NCBI RefSeq assembly: GCF_000744285.1
Contig: NZ_JQLQ01000002.1
Span: 248,001-312,000, forward strand
DNA from: Carnobacterium pleistocenium FTR1
Lineage (GTDB): Bacteria; Bacillota; Bacilli; Lactobacillales; Carnobacteriaceae
DNA length: 64,000 bases
Reading direction: 5' to 3'
The notes beneath the pieces were generated by a model. That model was not told where the DNA came from. It ran no database searches and worked only from the letters and a program-made list of their open reading frames with translations. Below, in pieces: positions 1 to 9,252 of the stretch. Position numbers and translations under genes: made by a program. Each line of letters begins with the position of its first letter. Within the stretch, counting starts at the first letter, position 1.

Positions 1-73
1 TTGGTATGATAATGAGTATGGCTTTGTATCGAATATGGTAAGTACCTTAGAACATTTTTCTAGTATCAAATAA
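1..73 (+). CDS. gap: Glyceraldehyde-3-phosphate dehydrogenase, C-terminal end (partial)
   Basis: Reading from base 2, 23 codons run to a TAA stop at 71-73. They begin WYDNEYGF and continue VSNMVSTLEHF. The Trp-Tyr-Asp-Asn-Glu string followed by a hydrophobic helix is the conserved C-terminus of phosphorylating GAPDH, the glycolytic enzyme that oxidises glyceraldehyde 3-phosphate to 1,3-bisphosphoglycerate in the cytosol. The start and both catalytic domains lie outside the window, so the cofactor preference cannot be judged. An intrinsic terminator follows within about 15 bases, so this is the end of its transcript. Confidence 0.85.
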   Translation, partial: WYDNEYGFVSNMVSTLEHFSSIK

Positions 74-83
74 AAGTCTAATT

Positions 84-112
84 AACGGGAAGCTTACTGC
101 TCCCGTTTTTTT
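84..112 (+). terminator. Intrinsic terminator of the GAPDH gene
   Basis: The hairpin ACGGGAAGC / GCTCCCGT (one bulged A, loop TTACT) is followed by a run of seven T. It stands directly after the GAPDH stop codon and before the minus-strand RpiR gene. Confidence 0.85.
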
Positions 113-253
113 GTGTCTATAAATGAGAATAAAGGCTGAATTTTTTTAAACAATAGTAATAAAGTCAATAGAAAAATGTAATCGTATACTAATCGATCTA
201 AAATCTACGTTAGAGGATGAATAGGATTATTTCAACTAACTTCTTACGCAAGT

Positions 254-1144
254 TTATTTATCCGATGAAGGTTGTTCTTTAATGATGTCGATGCTTGTTT
301 TGCGGATATCTGTTGAACGACCAATTTGAATGAGATGGTTCAAGTTCATTTCATAATCTGCAGTAAAGACAATAGAGTACAAAAGATTCAATAGATAAAT
401 GACAGATGTGGTTGAGGTGAAGTTTCCGATTTTAGAGTAAAGCTTTTCTCGAGTAGTGATTTTTAATGAACAATCGCTATGTGTTGCAATAGGATTATTT
501 CCTATACTAGTTAAACTAATCGTGGAGGCTCCATTCTTTTTCAAAATGTCCATGCATTTTATAAAGGAATCATCTTCACCTGTATATGAAATAATAAGAG
601 CGCACGTTTTTTTACTACTATTAAAAGCCTCATAGGTACTGTAATCGTAAGTAGAAGAAATAGTGACCTTTTTATTGATCCTACGCATCTTAGTTACGAA
701 GTCTTGAGCAATAAGGGCATTAGTTTGGCTCGCAAATACTTTGATCTCATCAGCATCTAGTAAAAGTTTTTGTGCATAGTCCAAATCTTTAGAAGTTATT
801 AAAGATAAAGTATCTTGCAGAGTATTCTGTTGCAACGTGCTTATTTTATGGGCGATAGAAATTAAATGATCCGTTTGTTCATAAGGTAGATTGGCGTCAA
901 TAGCTGTAAAATGGCTATTCAAGTAATGCCATTCTTCAAGGTAAGCTTCTTTCAAGTCTATCCAACCTGTAAAGCCCATTTTTTTCGCTACACGAATAAG
1001 GCTCGTAGGATTTGTATGAGTTAAATCTGCAATTTTTTGAGTCGTCATATCTTGTAATTTTTCAGGGTAATCGGTGAGATAACTTACTAGTGCTTGTTCA
1101 GCACCTGAAAATGAAGTGTGTTTTAATCGTTCAATGAGTAACAT
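254..1144 (-). CDS. MurR/RpiR family transcriptional regulator
   Basis: A cytoplasmic DNA-binding regulator of 296 residues. The N-terminal helix-turn-helix lies around residues 35-60 (TQKIADLTHTNPTSLIRVAK), and a C-terminal SIS sugar-phosphate-binding domain lies at about 125-250. That is the standard architecture and length of RpiR regulators, which sense phosphosugars. It is transcribed away from the 6-phospho-beta-glucosidase gene, so control of that gene by a phosphorylated glucoside is the simplest reading; this is inference. The ATG has an AAAGGAGC ribosome binding site. A perfect 10-bp inverted repeat covers its promoter, which suggests autoregulation. Confidence 0.9.
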   Translation of the reverse strand: MLLIERLKHTSFSGAEQALVSYLTDYPEKLQDMTTQKIADLTHTNPTSLIRVAKKMGFTGWIDLKEAYLEEWHYLNSHFTAIDANLPYEQTDHLISIAHKISTLQQNTLQDTLSLITSKDLDYAQKLLLDADEIKVFASQTNALIAQDFVTKMRRINKKVTISSTYDYSTYEAFNSSKKTCALIISYTGEDDSFIKCMDILKKNGASTISLTSIGNNPIATHSDCSLKITTREKLYSKIGNFTSTTSVIYLLNLLYSIVFTADYEMNLNHLIQIGRSTDIRKTSIDIIKEQPSSDK

Positions 1145-1158
1145 AAAAAAGCTCCTTT

Positions 1159-1189
1159 CCTACACAAATAGTATATATTTTTGTGTAGG
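1159..1189. promoter_or_regulatory. Inverted-repeat operator over the RpiR promoter
   Basis: CCTACACAAA (1159-1168) and TTTGTGTAGG (1180-1189) are perfect inverted repeats with centres 21 bp apart, two helical turns. They overlap the likely minus-strand core promoter (TTGTAA near 1194-1199, TATACT near 1170-1175) and lie just upstream of the RpiR start. This fits a dimeric repressor site, probably for RpiR itself. Confidence 0.6.
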
Positions 1190-1256
1190 GGTTTTACAAG
1201 AGCAATCGCTAAATTTAGAAAGTGTGTGTTGGAAACTTCTAATTGTAGATAGACGA

Positions 1257-1285
1257 TTGAAAAAATGAAACCGTTTAGATAAAAT
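1257..1285 (+). promoter_or_regulatory. Promoter with embedded cre (CcpA) site
   Basis: TTGAAA (1257-1262), a 17-bp spacer and TAAAAT (1280-1285) form a sigma-A promoter for the glucosidase gene. The spacer contains TGAAACCGTTTAGA at 1266-1279, which differs from the cre consensus TGWNANCGNTNWCA at one position. CcpA bound there would cover both hexamers, so carbon catabolite repression is expected. Confidence 0.7.
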
Positions 1286-1293
1286 GAGAATAA

Positions 1294-2760
<1,467 letters not shown>

Positions 2761-2816
2761 GTGATGAATGTGATACTGCTGTTAGCAGGCTGATTTTCTA
2801 TATAAAGGATGAGGAT

Positions 2817-3656
2817 ATGGAAGCAAACTATATTTTTTTAGATGTAGATGGCACATTAGTGAATTATTCTAACCAATTACCGAACTCCGCAATTAAAGCT
2901 ATTAAGTCTGCACAATCCAATGGGCATAAAGTTTATCCGGTAACTGGGCGCAGTAAGGCTGAAATGTATGCTGAGATAGTGGAGATCGGTTTTGATGGGT
3001 ACATTGGAGGAAATGGCAATTATATTGAAAGTGGTAATGAAGTTGTGTTACATCAATTAATGACCATAGACCAAGAAAAAGCAATCGTAGACTGGTTGAA
3101 CAATCGGGGATTAGCTTTTTATTTGGAGTCCAATAATGGACTCTTTGCAAGTGAACATCTTGAGACACAAGGAGAGCAAGCAGTTAATGACTATGTTGCC
3201 TATAAAGAAAATTCTGGCACAAAAGCGATGACAGTAAGGCAAGTATTTCCAGAAATGATTTTTGCTGGTCAAATGTATCGCGATGATGTGAATAAAATCA
3301 GTTTCGTTTTGGAAGAGTATGACGATTACCTAGCTGCAGTTGATTTTTTCTCTGACTTTAAAGTGGGTACTTGGGGAGGTGTAGGTGAAAAAGCTTTGTT
3401 TGGCGATATTGCTTTGGCAAATATTACAAAACAGACAGCTATCAAAAAACTCTTAGAACACCATGGAGTTGACCGAAAGAAAACGATGGCTTTTGGAGAT
3501 GCCAAAATAGATATTCCTATGCTTGAGTATTGTGAGATAGGTGTTGCAATGGGAAATGGCGATCGAGAAATTAAAGCTATGGCAGATTATATAACCGATA
3601 GTGTTGATAAAGATGGACTAGAAAAAGCCTTTCACCACCTTGGATTGATAAAGTAA
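2817..3656 (+). CDS. HAD superfamily phosphatase, Cof-type
   Basis: A 279-residue cytoplasmic HAD hydrolase of the Cof/YkrA type (C2-capped), probably acting on sugar phosphates or other small phosphomonoesters. Motif I is FLDVDGTLV with the nucleophile at D9 and the general acid at D11; motif II is PVTGRS; motif IV is AFGDAKIDIPMLE near the C-terminus. It lies 56 bases after the glucosidase gene on the same strand and has its own AAGGATGAGG site, so it is probably co-transcribed and may handle a phosphosugar from the same pathway. The exact substrate cannot be read from the sequence. Confidence 0.88.
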   Translation: MEANYIFLDVDGTLVNYSNQLPNSAIKAIKSAQSNGHKVYPVTGRSKAEMYAEIVEIGFDGYIGGNGNYIESGNEVVLHQLMTIDQEKAIVDWLNNRGLAFYLESNNGLFASEHLETQGEQAVNDYVAYKENSGTKAMTVRQVFPEMIFAGQMYRDDVNKISFVLEEYDDYLAAVDFFSDFKVGTWGGVGEKALFGDIALANITKQTAIKKLLEHHGVDRKKTMAFGDAKIDIPMLEYCEIGVAMGNGDREIKAMADYITDSVDKDGLEKAFHHLGLIK

Positions 3657-3703
3657 ATTTAGTCAAGTTCAGTTTCTAAAGGAATAAAATATGCAATCAG
3701 TAC

Positions 3704-3754
3704 AAAAATAGGTTATTCGTCGAACATATCTGTTCACGAATAACCTATTTTTTT
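3704..3754. terminator. Bidirectional terminator between HAD gene and aro operon
   Basis: A long hairpin pairs AAATAGGTTATTCGT with ACGAATAACCTATTT, with inner arms GAACA / TGTTC, flanked by A and T runs on either side. It lies between converging genes and should stop transcription both ways. Confidence 0.9.
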
Positions 3755-3773
3755 TACATAAACAAACGATCAA

Positions 3774-4052
3774 TCACTTTTCTGACTTAAGGAGAGCTGT
3801 TTGCGTTTCTTTCATAATAGTCATCAGAGATTGAAAAAACTGTGATAATTGTGGTTCAAATTGTGAGTCTTTTAAACAACTAACGTTTCTCTCAATAATA
3901 GCTTTTTCCCGACTGGCATCTAATACAGAGAGGTTGTGCTGCTTTTTGTAGCGGCCAACTTTTAGTACTGTGTTTAGCCGCAATTCAACTAAGCGAGTTA
4001 GCTCCTGATCAATCGCATCTATTTCTTCGCGGTATTGTTCCAGTTCAGTCAT
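3774..4052 (-). CDS. Chorismate mutase, AroQ type
   Basis: A monofunctional chorismate mutase of 92 residues converting chorismate to prephenate, the first step towards Phe and Tyr. The all-helical AroQ fold is shown by REEIDAIDQEL near the N-terminus and VGRYKKQHNLSVLDASRE in the middle, which carry the usual Arg/Lys/Asp substrate contacts. A longer frame begins at 4067, but GGAGG lies eight bases before the ATG at 4052, so that start is chosen; it overlaps the end of aroC by eight bases. It is the last gene of the minus-strand aro array, followed by a strong terminator. Confidence 0.9.
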   Translation of the reverse strand: MTELEQYREEIDAIDQELTRLVELRLNTVLKVGRYKKQHNLSVLDASREKAIIERNVSCLKDSQFEPQLSQFFQSLMTIMKETQTALLKSEK

Positions 4053-5142
4053 CGGTCTGTCCTCCAAGCATCAAATCCATTAAACCGATAGCGGTAACGG
4101 CTTCTAGTACTGGTAAAACGCGAGGGACGATACAAGGATCGTGACGTCCTTCGACCTCTAATTCAGTTTCAGTTCCTTCTTGGATATTGATTGTTTGTTG
4201 TTTTTTCTTGATAGAAGCAGGTGGCTTAACAGCAGCTCTAAAAACAATAGGCATGCCATAAGTAATCCCACCAATGATTCCGCCGTTGTTGTTAGAACGT
4301 GTTTTGATATGTCCTTGTTCATCATAGTAATATTCGTCATTTGCTTCTGAACCGCGCATTTTAGTAATGTCGAATCCTGTTCCGAATTCAATACCCTTGA
4401 TGGCTGGAACGGCAAATACAAGATGAGCCAATTGAGATTCAACTGAGTCAAAAAAGGGGTTTCCATACCCAGCATCTAATCCTAAGACGAAGGTTTCAAC
4501 GACGCCGCCAACCGAGTCGCCATCTTCTTTAGCTTCTAAAATCAAATCAGTCATTTCCGCTTTTTTTCCAGCGTTAAATAAAGGAAGCTGTTCTTCTTTG
4601 AACTGTTCAATTTGCTTCAAAGTGACTGTTTCTTGATCCTCGAAAGTTTCATCTTCAATCGTTCCAATCGATTGGATATGAGAACCTACTGTTACACCTT
4701 TTTGTTTGAGCCATTGCTGACAAATAGCGCCAGCAAAAACGAGAGGAGCAGTAATCCTGCCAGAAAAATGACCGCTGCCACGATGATCATTATGGCCATT
4801 GTAACGCACACGTCCTGGGTAATCAGCTTGTCCAGGGCGCATAACATCTTTCAATAAACTGTAGTCTTTTGAGCGTGTATTCGTGTTCCAGATGAGTGCT
4901 GTCAGAGGTGCGCCAGTCGTTTTTCCATCTAAAAAGCCGCTTAAAATTTCTGGGTGGTCTTTTTCTTTTCTAGGTGTCGTTAATGCGTTTTTTCCTGGTG
5001 CTCTACGGGCCATTTCAAAGGCCACTTGCTCCATATCGAGTTCTAATCCTGGAGGTAAACCGTTGATGGTAATACCTATAGCCACACCGTGTGATTCTCC
5101 AAATAGTGAAAGCTGTAAATTTTTACCCCATATTCCACTCAT
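4045..5142 (-). CDS. aroC: Chorismate synthase
   Basis: Converts 5-enolpyruvylshikimate 3-phosphate to chorismate using reduced FMN, the last step of the shikimate pathway. The protein has 365 residues, typical of the family. Recognisable segments are the N-terminal GESHGVAIGITINGLPPG, RGSGHFSGRITAPLVFAGAI around residues 120-140, RGSEANDEYYYD and SNNNGGIIGGITYGMPI. AGGAGG precedes the ATG. Its start overlaps the end of aroA by 20 bases and its end overlaps the chorismate mutase gene, so the three are translationally linked in one operon. Confidence 0.97.
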   Translation of the reverse strand: MSGIWGKNLQLSLFGESHGVAIGITINGLPPGLELDMEQVAFEMARRAPGKNALTTPRKEKDHPEILSGFLDGKTTGAPLTALIWNTNTRSKDYSLLKDVMRPGQADYPGRVRYNGHNDHRGSGHFSGRITAPLVFAGAICQQWLKQKGVTVGSHIQSIGTIEDETFEDQETVTLKQIEQFKEEQLPLFNAGKKAEMTDLILEAKEDGDSVGGVVETFVLGLDAGYGNPFFDSVESQLAHLVFAVPAIKGIEFGTGFDITKMRGSEANDEYYYDEQGHIKTRSNNNGGIIGGITYGMPIVFRAAVKPPASIKKKQQTINIQEGTETELEVEGRHDPCIVPRVLPVLEAVTAIGLMDLMLGGQTDD

Positions 5143-6376
5143 GTATTTTTCCTCCTAGTTTCTCAAATGTTTCCCAAAAATTGGGATAAGATTTTTTGAC
5201 ACAAACTGTGTCTTTGATGTGGATCGGTTTTTTGCATACAGTAGAAGCAATCGCCAGCATCATAGCCATGCGATGATCTTTATGGCTCCATACTTCTTGA
5301 CCGCCAGCCAGTTCAGAAACTCCTTTGATCAAGAGTGAGTCGTCTACGATTGCAATGTTTGCTCCTAAAGCAGCCAGTTCCTTTTGTGTGGCGACTAATC
5401 GATCACTTTCCTTGATTCGCAGACGTTCCAAATGAATGATCTTTGTTGTTCCTTTGCTTAAGGCAGCAACTAAAGCTACTACTGGAATAATATCAGGTAT
5501 TTGAGCTCCATCTATGACGCATTCACTTTCAGTTGAACAGTTATTCAATGTATCTAAAATAGAGACAATAGCCCGGTCACCTTGTAGAGAAGCAGTGTCT
5601 AGGCCTTTTACCAAAAGGTCATTTCCTAAGGCATGTGCACTCAGCCAGAAAGCCGCTTGTGAGTAATCGCCTTCGACTGTGTAATCGCTAGCGATATAAA
5701 CTTGTTGACCTTTGATGCGAAACTCTTGTCCATCCTCAGCTTGTTCAATTACGATGCCAAAGGATCGTAAGACTGAAAGGGTCAAATCAATGTAGCCTTT
5801 TGATTCTATAGGTGTCGTGATCTTTAAGATAGAGTCACCTGCTAGTAAAGGCAAAGTCAATAACATGCCAGTGATAAACTGGGAACTGATATCGCCACGC
5901 ATTTCATAAATACCGGGTGTTAAAGGGCCTTCGACACTCAACTGCAAATTTTGAGTTGCTGCTAGCTGATAATGGAGTGATTGAGCGTCAAATAATTCTT
6001 GATAAGGTTCAAGCGGTCTTTTGCCTAACTGACCTTGACCGATAAAGTGTGTTTTACCTTTAAATAATGTCGCTAAAGGAATTAGAAAACGTAGGGTAGA
6101 ACCGGATTCATTGCAATCAACTATCCGTTTTTCTTGAACGGACCCATTACCGACCCCTTCAATAGTCAACGTCCGATCGTTATAGGAAATAACCGCTCCA
6201 AATGACCGCATCCCTGCAATAGTGGCAATCATATCATCCGATAATTGGATATTCGTGATCATGCTTCGTCCTTTGGCCAAGCTAGCACAGATAACAGCTC
6301 GATGCGCCATACTTTTAGAAGGAGGGACAGTAACGGTTCCTTTTATTTTTTCAGGAATAAGAGTTAAATGCGTCAT
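5123..6376 (-). CDS. aroA: 3-phosphoshikimate 1-carboxyvinyltransferase (EPSP synthase)
   Basis: Joins shikimate 3-phosphate and phosphoenolpyruvate to make EPSP. At 417 residues it has the usual length. The N-terminal PPSKSMAHRAVICASLAKG loop carries the substrate-binding Lys and Ser. NESGSTLRFLIPLA, GDISSQFITGMLL and LRIKESDRL follow in the expected order. The four-base overlap with aroB upstream and the 20-base overlap with aroC downstream place it in the middle of the minus-strand shikimate operon. Nothing unusual is seen in the active-site segments. Confidence 0.97.
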   Translation of the reverse strand: MTHLTLIPEKIKGTVTVPPSKSMAHRAVICASLAKGRSMITNIQLSDDMIATIAGMRSFGAVISYNDRTLTIEGVGNGSVQEKRIVDCNESGSTLRFLIPLATLFKGKTHFIGQGQLGKRPLEPYQELFDAQSLHYQLAATQNLQLSVEGPLTPGIYEMRGDISSQFITGMLLTLPLLAGDSILKITTPIESKGYIDLTLSVLRSFGIVIEQAEDGQEFRIKGQQVYIASDYTVEGDYSQAAFWLSAHALGNDLLVKGLDTASLQGDRAIVSILDTLNNCSTESECVIDGAQIPDIIPVVALVAALSKGTTKIIHLERLRIKESDRLVATQKELAALGANIAIVDDSLLIKGVSELAGGQEVWSHKDHRMAMMLAIASTVCKKPIHIKDTVCVKKSYPNFWETFEKLGGKIHEWNMG

Positions 6377-7458
6377 AGTGTTCCTCCAGTGTTTAAAGAT
6401 TCAAAGAAGGAAAGTGCTGTTTGATGCTTGCTAGCTTGTCCGACGTCAGCTAAAACAATCACGGACAAATGGCCTTCAATGTTTTTTTTGTCTTTTTTGA
6501 TATAGGGCAATAGTTTAGGATAAGCTTCCGGATTCTCTAACTCAGTAGGCAACCGGTGTTGCTGCAAGAGAGTGATCAATTTATCTGTTGCTCCAACTTT
6601 CGTCAGTTGCTTAGCCTCTGAAATTCTTGATATAGCCACCATGCCAATAGCCACACCTTGTCCGTGTGTATATTTTTCATAATGATAGTAAGCTTCAATA
6701 GCATGTCCCAAAGTATGCCCAAAATTCAACACCATTCGTTCGCCTACGTCCTTTTCATCTGCTTGAACAATTCTTTGTTTGATCGTGCAGCAGGTCTCAA
6801 TAATCCAATCAATGTGTTGCATAACTGCCAGTCGAGAAGGCATTTCCATGAGACGATGAAACAAATCTAGATTTCTTATGCAACCATACTTAATCACTTC
6901 AGCCATCCCATCCGCAAAGGCAGAATCGGTCAAAGTCGCTAGGACTAAAGGATCAATCAAGACGAGTAGGGGGTGGTAAAACGCGCCAACTAAATTTTTC
7001 CCTTCAGGTAAGTCAACACCAACTTTTCCTCCAACACTACTATCCACTTGGGCTAGCAGTGTTGTGGGAATTTGGATATAAGAAACGCCTCTTAAGTAGG
7101 ACGAAGCTGCGAAACCAGTAATATCTCCTATAACTCCGCCACCTAAAGCAATGATCAAATCGCTCCGGGTCAAGCCAAATTCAGTGAATGCACTATAGAT
7201 TCTGGGGAGTGAGTCAAAGGTTTTGGTCTGTTCTCCAGGAGGTAAGACAATGGATCTCACTTCAAAATTCGCTGCTTCCAAATCTTTTATTACAGACTTG
7301 CCATAGTGCTCATAGACGGTTTCGTCAGTAACAAGGGCAATTTTAGCTCCAGTAAAAACTTTTGTGACTTCACTGCTGACGCGGTCGAGTAATCCTTGTT
7401 TGATTTTTAAATCGTATGCTACTTTATGTGGTGGAAGTTTAACGGTTAATACAGACAT
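6373..7458 (-). CDS. aroB: 3-dehydroquinate synthase
   Basis: Cyclises DAHP to 3-dehydroquinate with NAD+ and a divalent metal, the second step of the shikimate pathway. The protein has 361 residues. The NAD-binding segment ALGGGVIGDITGFAASSYLRG lies near residues 104-125, the PTTLLAQVDSSVGGK loop follows, and NFGHTLGHAIEAYYHY supplies metal-binding His residues. It begins 18 bases after the DAHP synthase gene and overlaps aroA by four bases (ATGA), so it belongs to the same operon. Confidence 0.97.
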   Translation of the reverse strand: MSVLTVKLPPHKVAYDLKIKQGLLDRVSSEVTKVFTGAKIALVTDETVYEHYGKSVIKDLEAANFEVRSIVLPPGEQTKTFDSLPRIYSAFTEFGLTRSDLIIALGGGVIGDITGFAASSYLRGVSYIQIPTTLLAQVDSSVGGKVGVDLPEGKNLVGAFYHPLLVLIDPLVLATLTDSAFADGMAEVIKYGCIRNLDLFHRLMEMPSRLAVMQHIDWIIETCCTIKQRIVQADEKDVGERMVLNFGHTLGHAIEAYYHYEKYTHGQGVAIGMVAISRISEAKQLTKVGATDKLITLLQQHRLPTELENPEAYPKLLPYIKKDKKNIEGHLSVIVLADVGQASKHQTALSFFESLNTGGTL

Positions 7459-7476
7459 CCATTTTTCCTCCCTTGC

Positions 7477-8517
7477 TTATTTTGTTAGAATACTAGCTGC
7501 TTCATTGATTGAACGTCCTTCGAAATCAGCTAATCTACGAGCTTTCTCCATCAATCGAGCGAATTCATCTGGAGTCAAACATTGTTCGCCATCACTCCAA
7601 GCGTTTGCTGGATCATTGTGGACTTCGATCATTAAGCCATCTGCACCAGCAACGATGCCAGATTTTGCACCAGCTTCAACTAAGTAAGCCATTCCACCAG
7701 CATGACTTGGATCGACAATAATCGGCAAATGAGAAAGTTCTTTGATGACTGGAACAGCTTGGATATCCAATGTGTTACGCGTTCCTGTTTCAAAAGTACG
7801 AATGCCGCGTTCACATAAAATAACATTTTCATTCCCTCCAGCCATGATGTACTCAGCTGACATCAACCATTCTTTGTAAGTTGCAGATAGGCCTCGTTTT
7901 AAAAGGACCGGTGTATTTGTTCGCCCAACTTCTTTTAACAAATCAAAGTTTTGCATGTTACGTGCTCCGATTTGAATGATATCTACTGAATCAACAAATT
8001 GATCGACCCATTTTGTCGACATCAATTCCGTTACGATGGGCATTCCTGTTTCCGCTTTAGCAACTTGAAGCATTTTTAATCCCTCTAATTCCAGTCCTTG
8101 GAAACTGTATGGGGAAGTTCTTGGTTTGAATGCTCCTCCACGTAAGAAGTTTGCGCCAGCTTGTTTCAGTTGTTTAGCAATCGTCACAATTTGTTCTTCA
8201 CTTTCTACAGAACAAGGCCCCGCAATGATTCCCAACTTAGTGCCGCCAATCGTTTCATCGCCAATGTTGATGATAGAATTTTCAGGATGAAACTTTCTGT
8301 TCGCTCTTTTGTAAGGATCTTCTACTCGAATAACTTGCTCAACTTCTGGAAAAGCACGCAATTGATGAATATCGATCCCACTAGTATCGCCGATCAGACC
8401 TAAGAAATCGCGTTTGATATCGGTGAAATGACTCACAGCTACTCCTTGTGTTTCTAATTTAGTAGCTAATTCTTTAACCTCACTAGCTTTAATTCCTTGT
8501 TTTAAAACGATTATCAT
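7477..8517 (-). CDS. aroF: 3-deoxy-7-phosphoheptulonate (DAHP) synthase with N-terminal ferredoxin-like domain
   Basis: Catalyses the entry reaction of the shikimate pathway, condensing PEP and erythrose 4-phosphate. The first 70 or so residues form the ferredoxin-like regulatory domain seen in Thermotoga-type DAHP synthases, where it mediates feedback by aromatic amino acids. The catalytic barrel follows with GIIAGPCSVES, FLRGGAFKPRTSPYSFQG, LLKRGLSATYKEWLMSAEY and PIIVDPSHAGG. A frame from 8535 is open, but AGAGGAGA six bases before the ATG at 8517 supports this start (346 residues). The name aroF is used for the type; aroA or aroG are used in other species. Confidence 0.95.
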   Translation of the reverse strand: MIIVLKQGIKASEVKELATKLETQGVAVSHFTDIKRDFLGLIGDTSGIDIHQLRAFPEVEQVIRVEDPYKRANRKFHPENSIINIGDETIGGTKLGIIAGPCSVESEEQIVTIAKQLKQAGANFLRGGAFKPRTSPYSFQGLELEGLKMLQVAKAETGMPIVTELMSTKWVDQFVDSVDIIQIGARNMQNFDLLKEVGRTNTPVLLKRGLSATYKEWLMSAEYIMAGGNENVILCERGIRTFETGTRNTLDIQAVPVIKELSHLPIIVDPSHAGGMAYLVEAGAKSGIVAGADGLMIEVHNDPANAWSDGEQCLTPDEFARLMEKARRLADFEGRSINEAASILTK

Positions 8518-8535
8518 AATTATTCTCCTCTGCAT

Positions 8536-8662
8536 TGTTTAGTTTATTTTGTACAAACACCTGACCAAGCTTTGAATTTATTGTCTGAAAATTCAATGAT
8601 CGTTCCTTCGTTTTTTTGGATTAACTACTTTTTAATAAAATAGGGGTTGCCGAATGAATCAT
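8536..8662 (-). pseudogene. Internally deleted 3' remnant of the BacA-like gene (repeat copy A1)
   Basis: Bases 8536-8561 match 11345-11370, and bases 8560-8662 match 11478-11582, with about 107 bases missing between them. The matching partner is the 3' part of the intact BacA-like gene, in the same orientation. One end of the remnant coincides with the trpG stop codon (8659-8661); the other is the DAHP synthase leader. Substitutions and small indels have accumulated, so it no longer encodes a useful product. It is a scar of the rearrangement that placed trpEG here. Confidence 0.85.
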
Positions 8663-9252
8663 CCTGCGCTCGCTATTGTTTTATTGATCGTGTCCAAAAA
8701 GTTTTTTATCATTTGTTTTCCATCACTCGTTCCAATTGATTCTGGATGAAACTGTAAGCCATAAATTGGGTAAGAGTTATGCTTTACTGCCATAATTTCT
8801 CCATCTGTAATCGACGTTGCTGTAACGGTTAGACATTCTGGCAAAGTGTCTTTTAGAATGACTAACGAGTGGTAACGCATAACTTCAATTTCTGCTTTCA
8901 GCCCTTTAAACAGGTCCGCCTGATGATGCAGGACACGCGCTGTTTTGCCATGTTTGACTTCGTCGGCACGACCGACAAGCCCGCCAAACGCTTCACCAAT
9001 CGCCTGATGCCCTAGACAAATCCCTAGAATAGGCACTTCACTCTGCAATTCTTTAACAATATCAACACAAATCCCTGCTTGACTTGGTGTTCCTGGCCCA
9101 GGAGAAAGTACGATGGCTTTTGGATCTAGTGCACGCACGTCTGCGATGGTCAGTGCATCATTTCGCACGACTTTTACTTCTTCTCCACATTCACCTAGAT
9201 ATTGGTACAAGTTATACGTAAACGAATCATAATTATCGATTAGTAAAATCAT
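8659..9252 (-). CDS. trpG: Anthranilate synthase component II (glutamine amidotransferase)
   Basis: The class I glutamine amidotransferase subunit that feeds ammonia to TrpE for anthranilate synthesis. The protein has 197 residues. The nucleophile C79 lies in GICLGHQAIGEAFGG, the catalytic His-Glu pair in QFHPES, and the oxyanion strand in LSPGPGTP. It overlaps trpE by four bases. Similar subunits can serve PabB instead, but pairing with a TrpE-type partner behind a Trp-codon leader favours tryptophan synthesis. No trpDCFBA genes follow in the window. Base composition looks somewhat GC-richer than its neighbours by eye, in line with the repeat evidence that trpEG is an inserted cassette. Confidence 0.92.
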   Translation of the reverse strand: MILLIDNYDSFTYNLYQYLGECGEEVKVVRNDALTIADVRALDPKAIVLSPGPGTPSQAGICVDIVKELQSEVPILGICLGHQAIGEAFGGLVGRADEVKHGKTARVLHHQADLFKGLKAEIEVMRYHSLVILKDTLPECLTVTATSITDGEIMAVKHNSYPIYGLQFHPESIGTSDGKQMIKNFLDTINKTIASAG

